DNA from: Pseudomonas paraglycinae
GTDB lineage: Bacteria > Pseudomonadota > Gammaproteobacteria > Pseudomonadales > Pseudomonadaceae
DNA: 64,000 nucleotides
Assembly: GCF_021601625.1 (NCBI RefSeq)
Contig: NZ_BQHR01000002.1
Coordinates: 248,001-312,000, forward strand
Reading direction: 5' to 3'
The notes below the pieces were generated by a model that searched no databases, had not been told where the DNA came from, and worked only from the letters and a program-made list of their open reading frames with translations. Positions 7,733-17,742 of the stretch are shown here, piece by piece (position 1 is the stretch's first letter; each line of letters starts with the position of its first letter). The position numbers and the translations under genes are program-made.

Positions 7733-10023
7733 CCCCCGAGCAAATGCGCGACGCCTCCTTGCTCGAGCTGTTCAGCCTCGAAGCCGAAGCCCAGACCCAG
7801 GTGCTCAGCGCCGGGCTGCTGGCGCTGGAGCGCAACCCGACCCAGGCCGATCAGCTCGAATCGTGCATGCGTGCGGCGCACTCGCTGAAAGGCGCGGCGC
7901 GGATCGTTGGTATCGACAGCGGCGTCAGCGTCGCCCACGTGATGGAAGATTGTCTGGTCAGTGCGCAGGAAGGCCGGTTGTTCCTGCGCCCGGAACATAT
8001 CGATGCGTTGTTGCAGGGCACCGACTTGCTGATGCGCATCGCCACCCCGGCCAATGGCCCGCAACCGGCGGACATCGAGGCTTACGTGGCGTTGATGGGC
8101 GGTTTGCTCGACCCGGCGGCACCGGCCGTGGTGCCCGCCGCTCCGAGTGCGCCACCGATGGCCGAGTTGCAGCTTCAGCCGCCGCCGGTGGTTGAGCCGG
8201 CGCCGGTTGAAATTCCGGTCGAGGTTGCCGAGCCGGAACCCGCGCCTCGCAAGAGCAAGCGCACCACCGAAGGTGGCGAGCGGGTGCTGCGGGTCACCGC
8301 CGAACGCCTGAACAGCCTGCTCGATCTGTCGAGCAAATCCCTGGTGGAAACCCAGCGCCTCAAGCCGCACCTGGCCACGATGCAGCGCCTCAAACGCATG
8401 CAGAACAACGGCCTGCGGGCGCTGGAAAGTCTTAACGTTCATCTCAAGGAACACGCCCTGAGCCTGGAGGCTCAAGAGGCGCTGGAAGACGCGCGACGTT
8501 TGCTCGCCGAATCCCAGCAGTTGCTGGCAGAGAAAAACGCCGAACTCGACGAGTTTGCCTGGCAAGCGAGTCAGCGCGCACAAGTGCTCTACGACACCGC
8601 GCTGGCCTGCCGCATGCGGCCGTTCGCCGATGTGCTGTCCGGGCAGGTGCGGATGGTGCGCGACCTCGGTCGCAGCCTCGGTAAACAGGTGCGGTTGGAG
8701 ATTGAAGGCGAGAAGACTCAGGTCGATCGCGATGTACTCGAAAAACTCGAAGCACCTCTGACGCACCTGCTGCGCAATGCAGTCGATCACGGCATCGAAA
8801 CTCCGGAAGAGCGCCTGCTCAAAGGCAAGTCCGAGGAAGGCCTGATCCGTCTGCGCGCCTCGCATCAGGCCGGTCTCCTGGTGCTGGAACTGAGCGACGA
8901 CGGCAATGGTGTGGATCTGGAAAAGGTCCGCCGCAGCATCGTCGAACGTCAGTTGTCGCCCGCGGAAACCGCCGCCCAGTTGAGTGAAGAGGAACTGCTG
9001 ACCTTTCTGTTTCTGCCGGGTTTCAGCCTGCGCGACAAGGTCACCGAAGTGTCGGGTCGTGGCGTCGGTCTCGATGCTGTTCAGCACATGGTCCGCCAGT
9101 TGCGCGGTGCGGTGGTGCTGGAGCAGACGGCGGGCGAGGGCAGTCGTTTCTATCTCGAAGTGCCGCTGACCCTGTCGGTGGTGCGCAGCCTGGTGGTGGA
9201 GGTCGGCGACGAGGCCTACGCCTTCCCGCTGGCGCACATCGAGCGCATGTGCGATCTGGCGCCGGAGGACATCGTGCAGGTCGAAGGGCGCCAGCATTTC
9301 TGGCACGAAGGCCGGCATGTCGGGCTCGTCGCGGCCAGTCAGTTATTGCAACGTCCGGCCAGCCAGAACAGCGGCGAGACCCTGAAAGTCGTGGTGATCC
9401 GCGAGCGCGATGCGATCTACGGCGTGGCGGTCGAGCGTTTCATTGGCGAGCGCACGCTGGTGGTGCTGCCACTGGACGAACGGCTGGGCAAGGTGCAGGA
9501 CATTTCCGCCGGGGCCTTGCTCGACGATGGCTCGGTGGTGCTGATCGTCGATGTTGAAGACATGCTGCGTTCGGTGGACAAACTGCTCAATACCGGGCGT
9601 CTGGAGCGCATTGCTCGCCACGGTAATCAGGCCGCGGAAGCCGCGCGCAAGCGGATTCTGGTGGTCGACGACTCGCTCACCGTGCGCGAGCTGCAACGCA
9701 AGCTGCTGCTCAATCGCGGCTACGACGTCGCCGTTGCGGTGGACGGTATGGACGGCTGGAACGCCCTGCGCTCCGAGAATTTCGATCTGTTGATCACCGA
9801 CATTGACATGCCGCGCATGGACGGCATCGAACTGGTCTCGTTGTTGCGCCGCGACAACCGTCTGCAATCGCTGCCGGTGATGGTGGTGTCGTACAAGGAT
9901 CGCGAGGAAGACCGCCGCCGTGGACTGGACGCCGGCGCCGACTATTATCTGGCCAAGGCCAGTTTTCATGACGACGCCCTGCTCGACGCGGTGGTTGAGC
10001 TCATCGGAGGAGCGCGGGCATGA
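7729..10023 (+). CDS. wspE: WspE, CheA-CheY hybrid histidine kinase
   Basis: 764 residues. Hpt domain with phosphorylatable His51 in HSLKGAAR, a Pro/Ala-rich linker (~123-180), dimerisation region, HATPase with N-box [10 protein letters not shown] and DDGNGVD, a CheW-like regulatory domain, and a C-terminal receiver with phospho-acceptor Asp691 ([11 protein letters not shown]). It autophosphorylates when WspA is active and passes phosphate to WspR (output) and WspF (adaptation). Full length for the family. ATGA overlaps with wspD and wspF. Confidence 0.97.
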   Translation: MTPEQMRDASLLELFSLEAEAQTQVLSAGLLALERNPTQADQLESCMRAAHSLKGAARIVGIDSGVSVAHVMEDCLVSAQEGRLFLRPEHIDALLQGTDLLMRIATPANGPQPADIEAYVALMGGLLDPAAPAVVPAAPSAPPMAELQLQPPPVVEPAPVEIPVEVAEPEPAPRKSKRTTEGGERVLRVTAERLNSLLDLSSKSLVETQRLKPHLATMQRLKRMQNNGLRALESLNVHLKEHALSLEAQEALEDARRLLAESQQLLAEKNAELDEFAWQASQRAQVLYDTALACRMRPFADVLSGQVRMVRDLGRSLGKQVRLEIEGEKTQVDRDVLEKLEAPLTHLLRNAVDHGIETPEERLLKGKSEEGLIRLRASHQAGLLVLELSDDGNGVDLEKVRRSIVERQLSPAETAAQLSEEELLTFLFLPGFSLRDKVTEVSGRGVGLDAVQHMVRQLRGAVVLEQTAGEGSRFYLEVPLTLSVVRSLVVEVGDEAYAFPLAHIERMCDLAPEDIVQVEGRQHFWHEGRHVGLVAASQLLQRPASQNSGETLKVVVIRERDAIYGVAVERFIGERTLVVLPLDERLGKVQDISAGALLDDGSVVLIVDVEDMLRSVDKLLNTGRLERIARHGNQAAEAARKRILVVDDSLTVRELQRKLLLNRGYDVAVAVDGMDGWNALRSENFDLLITDIDMPRMDGIELVSLLRRDNRLQSLPVMVVSYKDREEDRRRGLDAGADYYLAKASFHDDALLDAVVELIGGARA

Positions 10024-11030
10024 AGATCGCAATCGTCAACGACATGCCCCTGGCGGTGGAGGCCCTGCGCCGGGCGCTGGCTTTCGAGCCGGCGCATCAG
10101 GTGGTGTGGGTCGCCAGCAACGGCGCCGAAGCGGTGCGCCTGTGCGCCGAAAACACTCCTGACCTGATCCTGATGGACCTGATCATGCCAGTGATGGATG
10201 GCGTCGAGGCCACCCGCCGGATCATGGCCGAGAGCCCGTGCGCGATCGTCATCGTCACCGTGGACCGCCAGCAGAACGTGCACCGGGTGTTCGAAGCCAT
10301 GGGCCACGGCGCGCTGGACGTGGTCGACACCCCGGCCATCGGCGGCGGCAATCCTCAGGAAGCGGCGGCGCCGCTGCTGCGCAAAATCCTCAATATCGGC
10401 TGGCTGATCGGCGAGAAAACCGCCCGCTCACGCCCGGCACCTGCGACACCACGCAGTACCGCCTCGCGCCAGCGGCTGGTGGCGATCGGCTCTTCGGCCG
10501 GTGGCCCGGCGGCGCTGGAAGTCTTGCTCAAAGGCCTGCCGCGCCACTTTTCGGCGGCCATCGTGCTGGTGCAGCATGTCGACCAGGTGTTTGCCGCCGG
10601 CATGGCTGAATGGCTGGCCAGCGCCAGCGGCCTGGACGTGCGTCTGGCCCGCGAAGGCGAGCCGCCGCAGGCCGGCGCGGTGCTGCTGGCCGGCACCAAC
10701 CACCATATTCGTTTGCTCAAGAACGGCACGCTGGCCTACACCGCCGAGCCGGTCAACGAGATCTACCGCCCCTCGATCGACGTGTTTTTCGAAAGCGTCG
10801 CCAGTTACTGGAACGGTGACGCAGTAGGGGTTTTATTGACAGGGATGGGACGCGACGGGGCGCAAGGGCTTAAGCTCATGCGTCAACAGGGTTATCTGAC
10901 CATCGCGCAGGATCAGCAAAGCAGTGCGGTGTACGGCATGCCCAAGGCTGCCGCAGCCATCGACGCGGCCGTAGAAATCCGTCCACTGGAAAAGATAGCG
11001 CCACGATTGCTGGAGATTTTCCCCAAATGA
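10020..11030 (+). CDS. wspF: WspF, CheB-type receptor methylesterase
   Basis: 336 residues: receiver domain with Asp53 ([13 protein letters not shown]), linker, and methylesterase domain with the catalytic elements [23 protein letters not shown] and [11 protein letters not shown]. It demethylates WspA and so damps the pathway. Loss of WspF is a well-known route to constitutive WspR activity and the wrinkly-spreader phenotype in P. fluorescens. This copy is intact, so wild-type control is expected. It overlaps wspE by 4 bases. Confidence 0.97.
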   Translation: MKIAIVNDMPLAVEALRRALAFEPAHQVVWVASNGAEAVRLCAENTPDLILMDLIMPVMDGVEATRRIMAESPCAIVIVTVDRQQNVHRVFEAMGHGALDVVDTPAIGGGNPQEAAAPLLRKILNIGWLIGEKTARSRPAPATPRSTASRQRLVAIGSSAGGPAALEVLLKGLPRHFSAAIVLVQHVDQVFAAGMAEWLASASGLDVRLAREGEPPQAGAVLLAGTNHHIRLLKNGTLAYTAEPVNEIYRPSIDVFFESVASYWNGDAVGVLLTGMGRDGAQGLKLMRQQGYLTIAQDQQSSAVYGMPKAAAAIDAAVEIRPLEKIAPRLLEIFPK

Positions 11031-11078
11031 ACACATCCATCCGCAATCCTGGCCCCCGCAGCACTCAGGTGACCGCCC

Positions 11079-12080
11079 ATGAATGACTTACAGATCGATG
11101 ACATCAAAACCGACGAGAACGCCGCCATGGTGTTGTTGGTGGACGATCAGGCGATGATCGGCGAAGCCGTGCGCCGTGGGCTGTCGAATGAAGAGAACAT
11201 CGACTTCCACTTCTGCTCCGACCCGCATCTTGCCGTGGCACATGCGGTGCGGATCAAGCCGACCGTGATCCTGCAGGATCTGGTGATGCCCGGCCTCGAC
11301 GGCCTGAGTCTGGTGCGCGAATACCGCAATCACCCGGCGACCAAGGACATTCCGATCATCGTCCTGTCGACCAAGGAAGACCCGCTGATCAAGAGCGCGG
11401 CGTTCTCCGCCGGGGCCAACGATTATCTGGTGAAACTGCCGGACAACATCGAGCTGGTGGCGCGCATCCGCTATCACTCGCGCTCCTACATGACCCTGTT
11501 GCAACGGGATGCGGCCTACCGCGCGCTGCGGGTCAGCCAGCAGCAATTACTCGACACCAACCTCGTCCTGCAGCGGTTGATGAACTCCGACGGCCTGACC
11601 GGGCTGTCCAACCGCCGGCACTTCGACGAATACCTGGAACTGGAATGGCGCCGTTCGCTGCGCGACCAGAGCCAGTTGTCGCTGCTGATGATCGACGTCG
11701 ATTACTTCAAGTCCTACAACGACACCTTCGGCCACGTCGAAGGCGACGAAGCGTTGCGCAAGGTCGCCACGGCGATCCGCGAGGCCAGCGCCCGGCCGTC
11801 CGATCTGCCGGCGCGTTATGGCGGCGAAGAATTTGCGCTGGTGCTGCCGAACACTTCGCCTGGCGGGGCCCGACTGGTGGCGGAAAAGCTGCGCCAGACG
11901 GTCGCGGCGCTGAAGATTCCGCACAATGCCCCGGCCGAAGGCTCGAGCCTGACCATCAGCATCGGCCTGGCGACCATGGTGCCGGAGTCGGGCAGCGACT
12001 GCCGGTTGCTGATCTCGGCGGCGGACCGTGGCCTGTACCTGGCCAAGAACAACGGGCGCAATCAGGTGGGGATCGAATGA
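11079..12080 (+). CDS. wspR: WspR, receiver-GGDEF diguanylate cyclase
   Basis: 333 residues. Receiver domain with Asp67 ([13 protein letters not shown]), helical stalk (~135-170), and GGDEF domain with active site GGEEF at 248-252. The inhibitory I-site RPSD (239-242) lies five residues upstream, so product inhibition should operate. Phosphorylated WspR clusters and makes c-di-GMP, switching cells to biofilm matrix production. Separated from wspF by 48 bases, the only gap in the operon. The stop codon lies inside a strong 10-bp hairpin. Confidence 0.97.
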   Translation: MNDLQIDDIKTDENAAMVLLVDDQAMIGEAVRRGLSNEENIDFHFCSDPHLAVAHAVRIKPTVILQDLVMPGLDGLSLVREYRNHPATKDIPIIVLSTKEDPLIKSAAFSAGANDYLVKLPDNIELVARIRYHSRSYMTLLQRDAAYRALRVSQQQLLDTNLVLQRLMNSDGLTGLSNRRHFDEYLELEWRRSLRDQSQLSLLMIDVDYFKSYNDTFGHVEGDEALRKVATAIREASARPSDLPARYGGEEFALVLPNTSPGGARLVAEKLRQTVAALKIPHNAPAEGSSLTISIGLATMVPESGSDCRLLISAADRGLYLAKNNGRNQVGIE

Positions 12081-12097
12081 ACCATCGGGTTCATTCG
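12074..12097 (+). terminator. 10-bp hairpin at the end of wspR
   Basis: Arms CGAATGAACC and GGTTCATTCG pair perfectly around an ATCG loop and include the wspR stop codon. No T-run follows, so it may be a 3'-end stabiliser or a weak terminator rather than a classical one. Confidence 0.4.
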
Positions 12098-12141
12098 CCT
12101 CAAGAGCCGCCAGACGGGCTGCCGTGACAGCTTGATTACGT

Positions 12142-12147
12142 TATACT
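12142..12147 (+). promoter_or_regulatory. Candidate -10 element for prfB
   Basis: TATACT 40 bases before the prfB ATG. The -35 region (CTGCCG, 17-bp spacing) is a poor match, so this is tentative. Confidence 0.35.
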
Positions 12148-12186
12148 CGCCGGCTTTCAAAAGTTCGCCAACGAGTGCTGCCCGTC

Positions 12187-13282
12187 ATGGAAATCAACCC
12201 GATCCTGAACACCATCAAGGACCTGTCCGAGCGCTCCGAAACTATTCGGGGGTATCTTTGACTACGATCAAAAGCATGAGCGTCTGATCGAAGTCAATCG
12301 CGAGCTTGAAGATCCTGCAGTCTGGAACAAACCTGAATACGCCCAGGAACTGGGCCGCGAGCGCGCTGCGCTGGCGCAGATCGTCGATACCCTCGACGAA
12401 CTGAACGGTGGCCTGGCCGATTGCCGCGAGCTGCTGGACATGGCCGTTGAAGAGAACGACGAGGGCGCGGTCAACGACGTCGTCGAAGTCCTTCAAGGTC
12501 TCGAAGAGTCCCTGTCCAAGCTCGAATTCCGCCGTATGTTCAGCCACGAGATGGACCCGAACAACGCCTACCTGGACATCCAGGCCGGTTCCGGCGGCAC
12601 CGAAGCACAGGACTGGGCCAACATCCTGCTGCGCATGTACCTGCGCTGGGCCGACAAACGCGGTTTCGACGCGACCATCATGGAGCTGTCGGCCGGTGAA
12701 GTCGCCGGGATCAAGGGTGCGACCGTACACATCAAGGGCGAATACGCCTTTGGCTGGCTGCGTACCGAGATCGGCGTGCACCGTCTGGTGCGCAAGAGCC
12801 CGTTCGACTCCGGCAACCGTCGCCATACCTCGTTCTCCGCAGTTTTCGTCTCGCCAGAGATCGACGACAAGGTGGAAATCGAAATCAACCCGGCAGACCT
12901 GCGGATCGACACCTATCGTTCCTCCGGTGCCGGTGGTCAGCACGTAAACACCACCGACTCGGCCGTACGTATCACCCACGTACCGACCAACACCGTGGTG
13001 AGCTGCCAGAACGAACGTTCCCAGCACGCCAACAAGGACACCGCCATGAAAATGCTGCGGGCCAAGTTGTACGAGCAGGAAATGCAGAAGCGCAACGCGG
13101 CGTCCCAGGCGCTGGAAGACACCAAGTCGGATATCGGCTGGGGTCACCAGATCCGTTCGTACGTGCTCGATGCGTCGCGGATCAAGGATCTGCGCACCAA
13201 CATCGAACGCAGTGACTGCGACAAGGTGCTCGACGGCGACATCGACGAATACCTGGAAGCCAGCCTGAAATCGGGCCTGTAA
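12187..13282 (+). CDS. prfB: Peptide chain release factor 2 (RF2), with programmed +1 frameshift
   Basis: Recognises UGA and UAA stops. It is made from two frames: 24 codons from ATG 12187 to CTT at 12256-12258, then an in-frame TGA, and after a +1 shift the 340-residue main frame from GAC at 12260, giving 364 residues. Visible features are the SPF anticodon-like tripeptide (KSPFDSGN) and the GGQ catalytic motif ([15 protein letters not shown]). Length matches the family. It precedes lysS as in many proteobacteria. Translation is autoregulated: low RF2 favours the frameshift. Confidence 0.97.
12247..12262 (+). promoter_or_regulatory. RF2 programmed frameshift site
   Basis: CGGGGGTATCTTTGAC: a G-rich SD-like stretch 3 bases before the slippery CTT, followed by TGA and C, the hallmark arrangement of prfB autoregulation. 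Confidence 0.97.
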
Positions 13283-13320
13283 GAAACGCAATACAGGATC
13301 GGCTGATTCAACTCGATCTC

Positions 13321-13344
13321 TGTAGGAGCCAGCCTGCTGGCGAT
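13321..13344 (+). repeat. REP-like sequence (diverged)
   Basis: TGTAGGAGCCAGCCTGCTGG followed by CGAT resembles the Pseudomonas REP core (GTGGGAGC..GCTTGC..GCGAT). A single copy in the prfB-lysS gap. Confidence 0.7.
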
Positions 13345-13366
13345 CCCCGGGCCGAAAGGCCCGGGG
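13345..13366 (+). terminator. 9-bp GC hairpin with GAAA tetraloop between prfB and lysS
   Basis: CCCCGGGCC-GAAA-GGCCCGGGG is a perfect, very stable stem directly after the REP. No U-run follows, so it may attenuate, protect the prfB 3' end, or simply be part of the repeat. Confidence 0.4.
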
Positions 13367-13397
13367 GCAACGAACCTGTGATGGAATATTTAAAGAC

Positions 13398-14897
13398 ATG
13401 AGCGACCAACAACTCGACCAGGCCCTGCAACAGGAAGAAAACTCCCTGATCGCCCTGCGCAAGGAAAAGCTTGCTGCCGAGCGCGCCAAGGGCAATGCCT
13501 TCCCGAACGACTTCCGCCGCGAAAACTACTGCGAAGCACTGCAGAAACAGTACGCGGACAAGACCAAGGAAGAGCTGGCAGAGGCTGCGATCCCGGTCAA
13601 GGTTGCAGGTCGCATCATGCTCAACCGTGGCTCGTTCATGGTGATCCAGGACATGACCGGTCGCATCCAGGTCTACGTCAACCGCAAGACCCTGTCCGAA
13701 GAAACCCTGGCCGCGGTGAAAACCTGGGACATGGGTGACATCATCGCCGCCGAAGGCACCCTGGCCCGTTCCGGCAAGGGCGACCTGTACGTCGAGATGA
13801 CCAGCGTGCGCCTGCTGACCAAATCCCTGCGCCCGCTGCCGGACAAGCACCACGGCCTGACCGACACCGAACAGCGCTACCGTCAGCGCTACGTTGACCT
13901 GATCGTCAACGAAGACGTGCGTCAGACCTTCCGCGTCCGTTCGCAAGTGATCGCACACATTCGCAGCTTCCTGATGAAGCGCGACTTCCTCGAAGTCGAA
14001 ACGCCGATGCTGCAGACCATTCCTGGCGGCGCCGCGGCCAAGCCGTTCGAAACCCACCACAACGCGCTGGACATGGAAATGTTCCTGCGTATCGCGCCAG
14101 AGCTGTACCTCAAGCGTCTGGTGGTTGGTGGCTTCGAAAAAGTGTTCGAGATCAACCGCAACTTCCGTAACGAAGGCGTTTCGACTCGTCACAACCCTGA
14201 ATTCACCATGTTGGAGTTCTACCAGGCTTACGCCGACTACGAAGACAACATGGACCTGACCGAAGAACTGTTCCGTGAACTGGCGCAGTTGGTTCTGGGC
14301 AGCACTGACGTGCCGTACGGCGACAAGGTGTTCCACTTCGGCGAGCCGTTCGTACGCCTGTCGGTGTTCGACTCGATCCTCAAGTACAACCCCGAGCTGA
14401 CCGCCGATGACCTGAACGACATCGACAAGGCGCGCGCCATCGCCAAGAAGGCCGGCGCCAAGGTGCTGGGCTTCGAAGGTCTGGGCAAGCTGCAGGTGAT
14501 GATTTTCGAAGAGCTGGTCGAGCACAAGCTGGAACAGCCGCACTTCATTACCCAGTATCCGTTCGAAGTGTCGCCGCTGGCCCGTCGCAACGACGACAAC
14601 CCGAACGTCACCGACCGCTTCGAGCTGTTCATCGGCGGCCGTGAAATCGCCAACGCCTACTCCGAGCTGAACGACGCGGAAGACCAGGCCGAGCGCTTCA
14701 TGGCGCAGGTGGCCGACAAGGACGCCGGCGACGACGAAGCCATGCACTACGACGCCGACTTCGTTCGTGCGCTGGAGTACGGCATGCCGCCAACGGCCGG
14801 CGAAGGTATCGGCATCGACCGTCTGGTGATGCTGCTGACCAACTCCCCGTCGATCCGCGACGTGATCCTGTTCCCGCACATGCGGCCACAAGCGTAA
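13398..14897 (+). CDS. lysS: Lysyl-tRNA synthetase (class II)
   Basis: 499 residues, close to the ~505 of E. coli LysS. OB-fold anticodon-binding domain at ~60-145. The class II catalytic domain contains motif 2 ([20 protein letters not shown]) and motif 3 ([13 protein letters not shown]), plus the family segment [15 protein letters not shown]. It charges tRNA-Lys with lysine. It follows prfB by 115 bp and ends at a strong terminator. Confidence 0.98.
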   Translation: MSDQQLDQALQQEENSLIALRKEKLAAERAKGNAFPNDFRRENYCEALQKQYADKTKEELAEAAIPVKVAGRIMLNRGSFMVIQDMTGRIQVYVNRKTLSEETLAAVKTWDMGDIIAAEGTLARSGKGDLYVEMTSVRLLTKSLRPLPDKHHGLTDTEQRYRQRYVDLIVNEDVRQTFRVRSQVIAHIRSFLMKRDFLEVETPMLQTIPGGAAAKPFETHHNALDMEMFLRIAPELYLKRLVVGGFEKVFEINRNFRNEGVSTRHNPEFTMLEFYQAYADYEDNMDLTEELFRELAQLVLGSTDVPYGDKVFHFGEPFVRLSVFDSILKYNPELTADDLNDIDKARAIAKKAGAKVLGFEGLGKLQVMIFEELVEHKLEQPHFITQYPFEVSPLARRNDDNPNVTDRFELFIGGREIANAYSELNDAEDQAERFMAQVADKDAGDDEAMHYDADFVRALEYGMPPTAGEGIGIDRLVMLLTNSPSIRDVILFPHMRPQA

Positions 14898-14907
14898 GTG
14901 TTTCAAT

Positions 14908-14937
14908 AAAAAAGCCGCCTGAAATGGGCGGCTTTTT
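14908..14937 (+). terminator. Rho-independent terminator of lysS
   Basis: GCCGCC/GGCGGC stem flanked by A-run and TTTTT, 11 bases after the lysS stop. Confidence 0.93.
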
Positions 14938-14994
14938 ATTGCCTGTCTGGTACAAACGTATCAAATGGTTAATTTTGAAGAAAACAACAGAGGT

Positions 14995-15720
14995 ATGCCT
15001 GTCGTGATCGGTGCAATGGCTCAAGAGGGTGCAGCGGGAATCGCCACTGCGGTCGCTGAAAGTGTTCAGTACCAGGGCCGCAAGGCCAGCCGGCAGGGCA
15101 GTGAACAGCGTCGACAGGACATTCTCGATGCGGCGATGCGCATTGTCGTGCGCGACGGCGTGCGGGCCGTGCGTCACCGGGCGGTGGCGGCCGAGGCCGG
15201 TGTGCCGCTGTCGGCCACCACGTATTACTTCAAGGACATCGATGACCTGCTCACCGATACCTTCGCCCAGTACGTCGAACGCAGTGCGGCCTACATGGCC
15301 AAGCTGTGGATCAACAACGAAGGCCTGCTGCGCGAAATGGTGGTCAGCGGTGACGGCAGCCCGGAGTCGCGCTCACAACTGGCCGACGATATCGCGCGGT
15401 TGATGGCTGATTACGTGCATCGGCAACTGGTCAACCGTCGCGAGCATTTGATGGCCGAGCAGGCGTTCCGTCAGGAGGCGCTGCTCAACCCGCGTCTGGC
15501 GGAATTGGTGCGTTCCCATCAGCAGATTCTCTTGCAGGGCACCTGCCAGTTGTTCCAGGTATTGGGCTCGCGCGAGCCGCAGCAGGATGCCAAGGTGTTG
15601 ACGGCGATTATCGGACGGATGGAATATCAGGGCCTGCTCAACGACGCCGAGCCTTTGGCTGAAGAGGACATGCTCGGCATTCTGACGCGCTATATGCACC
15701 TGGTACTCGCGTCGGTGTAA
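14995..15720 (+). CDS. TetR-family transcriptional regulator
   Basis: A TetR-type helix-turn-helix lies in the first 60 residues after an Ala-rich leader (RRQDILDAAMRIVVRDGVRA then HRAVAAEAGVPLSATTYYFK), followed by a helical ligand domain to the end (~240 residues). The start is uncertain: ATG 14995 is given, but AGAGG at 14989-14993 is too close for it and would better suit GTG 15004; ATG 15016 is another option. Ligand and target are unknown. In P. aeruginosa, as I remember it, a TetR gene also follows lysS, so this is a conserved neighbour rather than an insert. Confidence 0.88.
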   Translation: MPVVIGAMAQEGAAGIATAVAESVQYQGRKASRQGSEQRRQDILDAAMRIVVRDGVRAVRHRAVAAEAGVPLSATTYYFKDIDDLLTDTFAQYVERSAAYMAKLWINNEGLLREMVVSGDGSPESRSQLADDIARLMADYVHRQLVNRREHLMAEQAFRQEALLNPRLAELVRSHQQILLQGTCQLFQVLGSREPQQDAKVLTAIIGRMEYQGLLNDAEPLAEEDMLGILTRYMHLVLASV

Positions 15721-15730
15721 TTCTCGACCC

Positions 15731-15837
15731 TGATCGTTCCCTCGCTCTGCGTGGGAATGCCGCCATGGACGCTCCGCGTCCACTGTGACGCAGAACGTCA
15801 CTGTATGCATTCCCACGCAGAGCGTAGGAACGATCAG
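15731..15837. repeat. Long imperfect inverted repeat (GATCGTTCC...GGAACGATC family)
   Basis: Outer arms TGATCGTTCC and GGAACGATCA enclose matching TCTGCGTGGGAATGC / GCATTCCCACGCAGA and inner GACGC/GCGTC motifs, so the whole 107 bp can fold as one cruciform. A second copy lies at 47320-47449. Intergenic repeat of the fluorescens group; no coding role. Confidence 0.85.
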
Positions 15838-15865
15838 AAGAAACGGGTGTTCAAGGGAGTGTCGA

Positions 15866-16420
15866 ATGAAAGCCTGGCGTGGCGTGCTGATCGCCTTGTC
15901 GTTCCTGCTGCTCAGCGGTTGTCTGGTGACCTTCCGCGAGCCGCTGCCCGCCAGTGAACCGGCGCCCAAGGGCTTGCTCGGCAAATGGTCGAGCACCAAT
16001 GCCTGGGGCGAGCCGATGAATCTGGAGCTGACGCGCCTGGGCAACGATCGCTATCAGGCGGTTGCGTACTTCAAGGCCAAACCCCGCGAGCGTGAAGCCT
16101 ATCCGTTCACGGTGTCGCGCCACGGCAACCGCTGGTATCTGTCGGCGAAGGTGCCGGCGCAATACGGCGGGCACTTCACCATCGCCGGCTTCGAGATCAC
16201 CGACAAGCGCGAACTGGTGATCTACAACCTCGACCTCGAACAGATCAACCAGGCCATCGCCCAGAAGACCCTCGACGGCCAGGGCTTCCAGACCGATGAC
16301 GGCGAGGGCGTGCAGGTCGACAGCCCGCTTGAAAAGGTCTTTGCTTACCTCGACGACCCGGCCAATTCCGACGTTTTCGTCGAAGCGGCGCGCTATCAGC
16401 ATCAGGCCAAAGCCAAATAA
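15866..16420 (+). CDS. Putative lipoprotein of unknown function
   Basis: 184 residues with a signal peptide and lipobox LLLSGC (Cys19), so it is probably anchored in the outer membrane. The mature part contains LLGKWSSTNAWGEPM, the kind of ligand-barrel start seen in small periplasmic binding folds, and PAQYGGHFTIAGFEITD; no catalytic motif seen. The start has an AAGGGAG SD. The role is unknown. It lies between a repeat element and the QEGLA gene, 33 bp upstream of the latter, and could be co-transcribed with it. Confidence 0.88.
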   Translation: MKAWRGVLIALSFLLLSGCLVTFREPLPASEPAPKGLLGKWSSTNAWGEPMNLELTRLGNDRYQAVAYFKAKPREREAYPFTVSRHGNRWYLSAKVPAQYGGHFTIAGFEITDKRELVIYNLDLEQINQAIAQKTLDGQGFQTDDGEGVQVDSPLEKVFAYLDDPANSDVFVEAARYQHQAKAK

Positions 16421-16453
16421 TTCAGTTCGTCACGTTTTCTACAGGAGTTTCGG

Positions 16454-17731
16454 GTGGACGATTACCAGCAGACGATACGCATTCTGTCCGATCGCATAGT
16501 GCTGGCGCAGACGCCGATCCGCGTGCTCGACGCGGTCAAGTGGGACGAGAACATCCGCAAGGGCTTCCTCAAGGCCAAGGGCAAGGAATTGCCGGCGGTG
16601 GATCGTGACTACTACCTCAACCGGCCGCTGTCCTTTGATTCGAGCAAGGTCAAGCTGGAATTCCAGAACATCGAGCGGGACATCACCCGCCAGCTCGGCC
16701 AGTTCAACCCGGTCGGCCAGATCATGCGTCGCATGTGCAAGGAATACCGGATGGTGGTGCGCATGCTCGAAGCGCGCGGCACCGAGGATTTCGGCCTGAT
16801 TTCCCAGGAACTGTACGGCGCCGCGTCCGATGCGTTCCACGCCGGTGACCCGACCCTGGCCGACCTTGGCCTGATGATGTCGGACTATCTGAACAACATC
16901 GACGGTCGTGGCGATCTGAAGGACGAACCGAAGACCCTTACCGCCAAGGACGCCGTTCACCTGTTGCAAACCCGCCTGAACAAGGTGTTCGGCGAGGCTG
17001 AAGAAACCATCCGCGTGTTTGAGTCCGACGGTATCGTCGCCGACGCGGCGGCGGGTGCCGACTACATCAAGATCCGCACCGACGCGATGTTCAACGACCG
17101 CGACGTGCGTGCGCTGGAAGTCCACGAAGGCCTGGTGCACGTCGGCACCACGCTCAACGGCTTGAACCAGCCGATCTGCACCTTCCTGTCCAAGGGCCCG
17201 CCCTCGTCGACGGTGACTCAGGAAGGCCTGGCGATCCTGATGGAAATCATCGCGTTCGCTTCCTACCCAAGCCGCCTGCGCAAACTGACTAACCGCACCC
17301 GCGCCATTCACATGGTCGAGGAGGGCGCGGACTTCCTGCAGATTTTCGAGTTCTTCCGCGAGCAGGGCTTCGAGATGGCGGAAAGCTACGGCAACGCCAG
17401 TCGGGTTTTCCGTGGATCGACGCCGACCGGTCTGCCATTCACCAAAGACTTGTCCTACCTCAAGGGCTTCATCATGGTTTACAACTACATTCAGTTGGCC
17501 GTGCGCAAGGGCAAGCTCGAGCAGATCCCGTTGTTGTTCTGCGGCAAGACCACGCTTGAGGACATGCGAACCCTGCGTCAGCTGGTGGACGAAGGCCTGG
17601 TGGTGCCGCCCAAGTACCTGCCGGACCAGTTCCGCGACATGAACGCGCTGTCGGCGTGGATGTGCTTCTCCAACTTCCTCAACCACTTGAGCCTGGACCG
17701 GATCGAGGCCGATTACTCCAACATCCTGTAG
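16454..17731 (+). CDS. QEGLA-motif protein (DUF1704), HExxxH putative zinc peptidase
   Basis: 425 residues from a GTG start preceded by ACAGGAG. Contains His224-Glu225-x3-His229 (HEGLVH) and, 28 residues later, QEGLA (256-260), whose Glu257 could be the third zinc ligand. This pattern is that of the DUF1704 family, often named flavohemoglobin expression-modulating QEGLA protein. The eukaryotic relative MATCAP is a HExxxH tubulin carboxypeptidase. I infer a zinc-dependent carboxypeptidase-like activity; the bacterial substrate is unknown. No signal peptide or TM, so cytoplasmic. Confidence 0.87.
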   Translation: MDDYQQTIRILSDRIVLAQTPIRVLDAVKWDENIRKGFLKAKGKELPAVDRDYYLNRPLSFDSSKVKLEFQNIERDITRQLGQFNPVGQIMRRMCKEYRMVVRMLEARGTEDFGLISQELYGAASDAFHAGDPTLADLGLMMSDYLNNIDGRGDLKDEPKTLTAKDAVHLLQTRLNKVFGEAEETIRVFESDGIVADAAAGADYIKIRTDAMFNDRDVRALEVHEGLVHVGTTLNGLNQPICTFLSKGPPSSTVTQEGLAILMEIIAFASYPSRLRKLTNRTRAIHMVEEGADFLQIFEFFREQGFEMAESYGNASRVFRGSTPTGLPFTKDLSYLKGFIMVYNYIQLAVRKGKLEQIPLLFCGKTTLEDMRTLRQLVDEGLVVPPKYLPDQFRDMNALSAWMCFSNFLNHLSLDRIEADYSNIL

Positions 17732-17742
17732 GCCCATTGATC

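Noticed and set aside
7576-9318. A 580-codon minus-strand frame inside wspE/wspD
   Set aside because: His/Gln/Arg-rich antisense shadow of wspE, which has full CheA domains.
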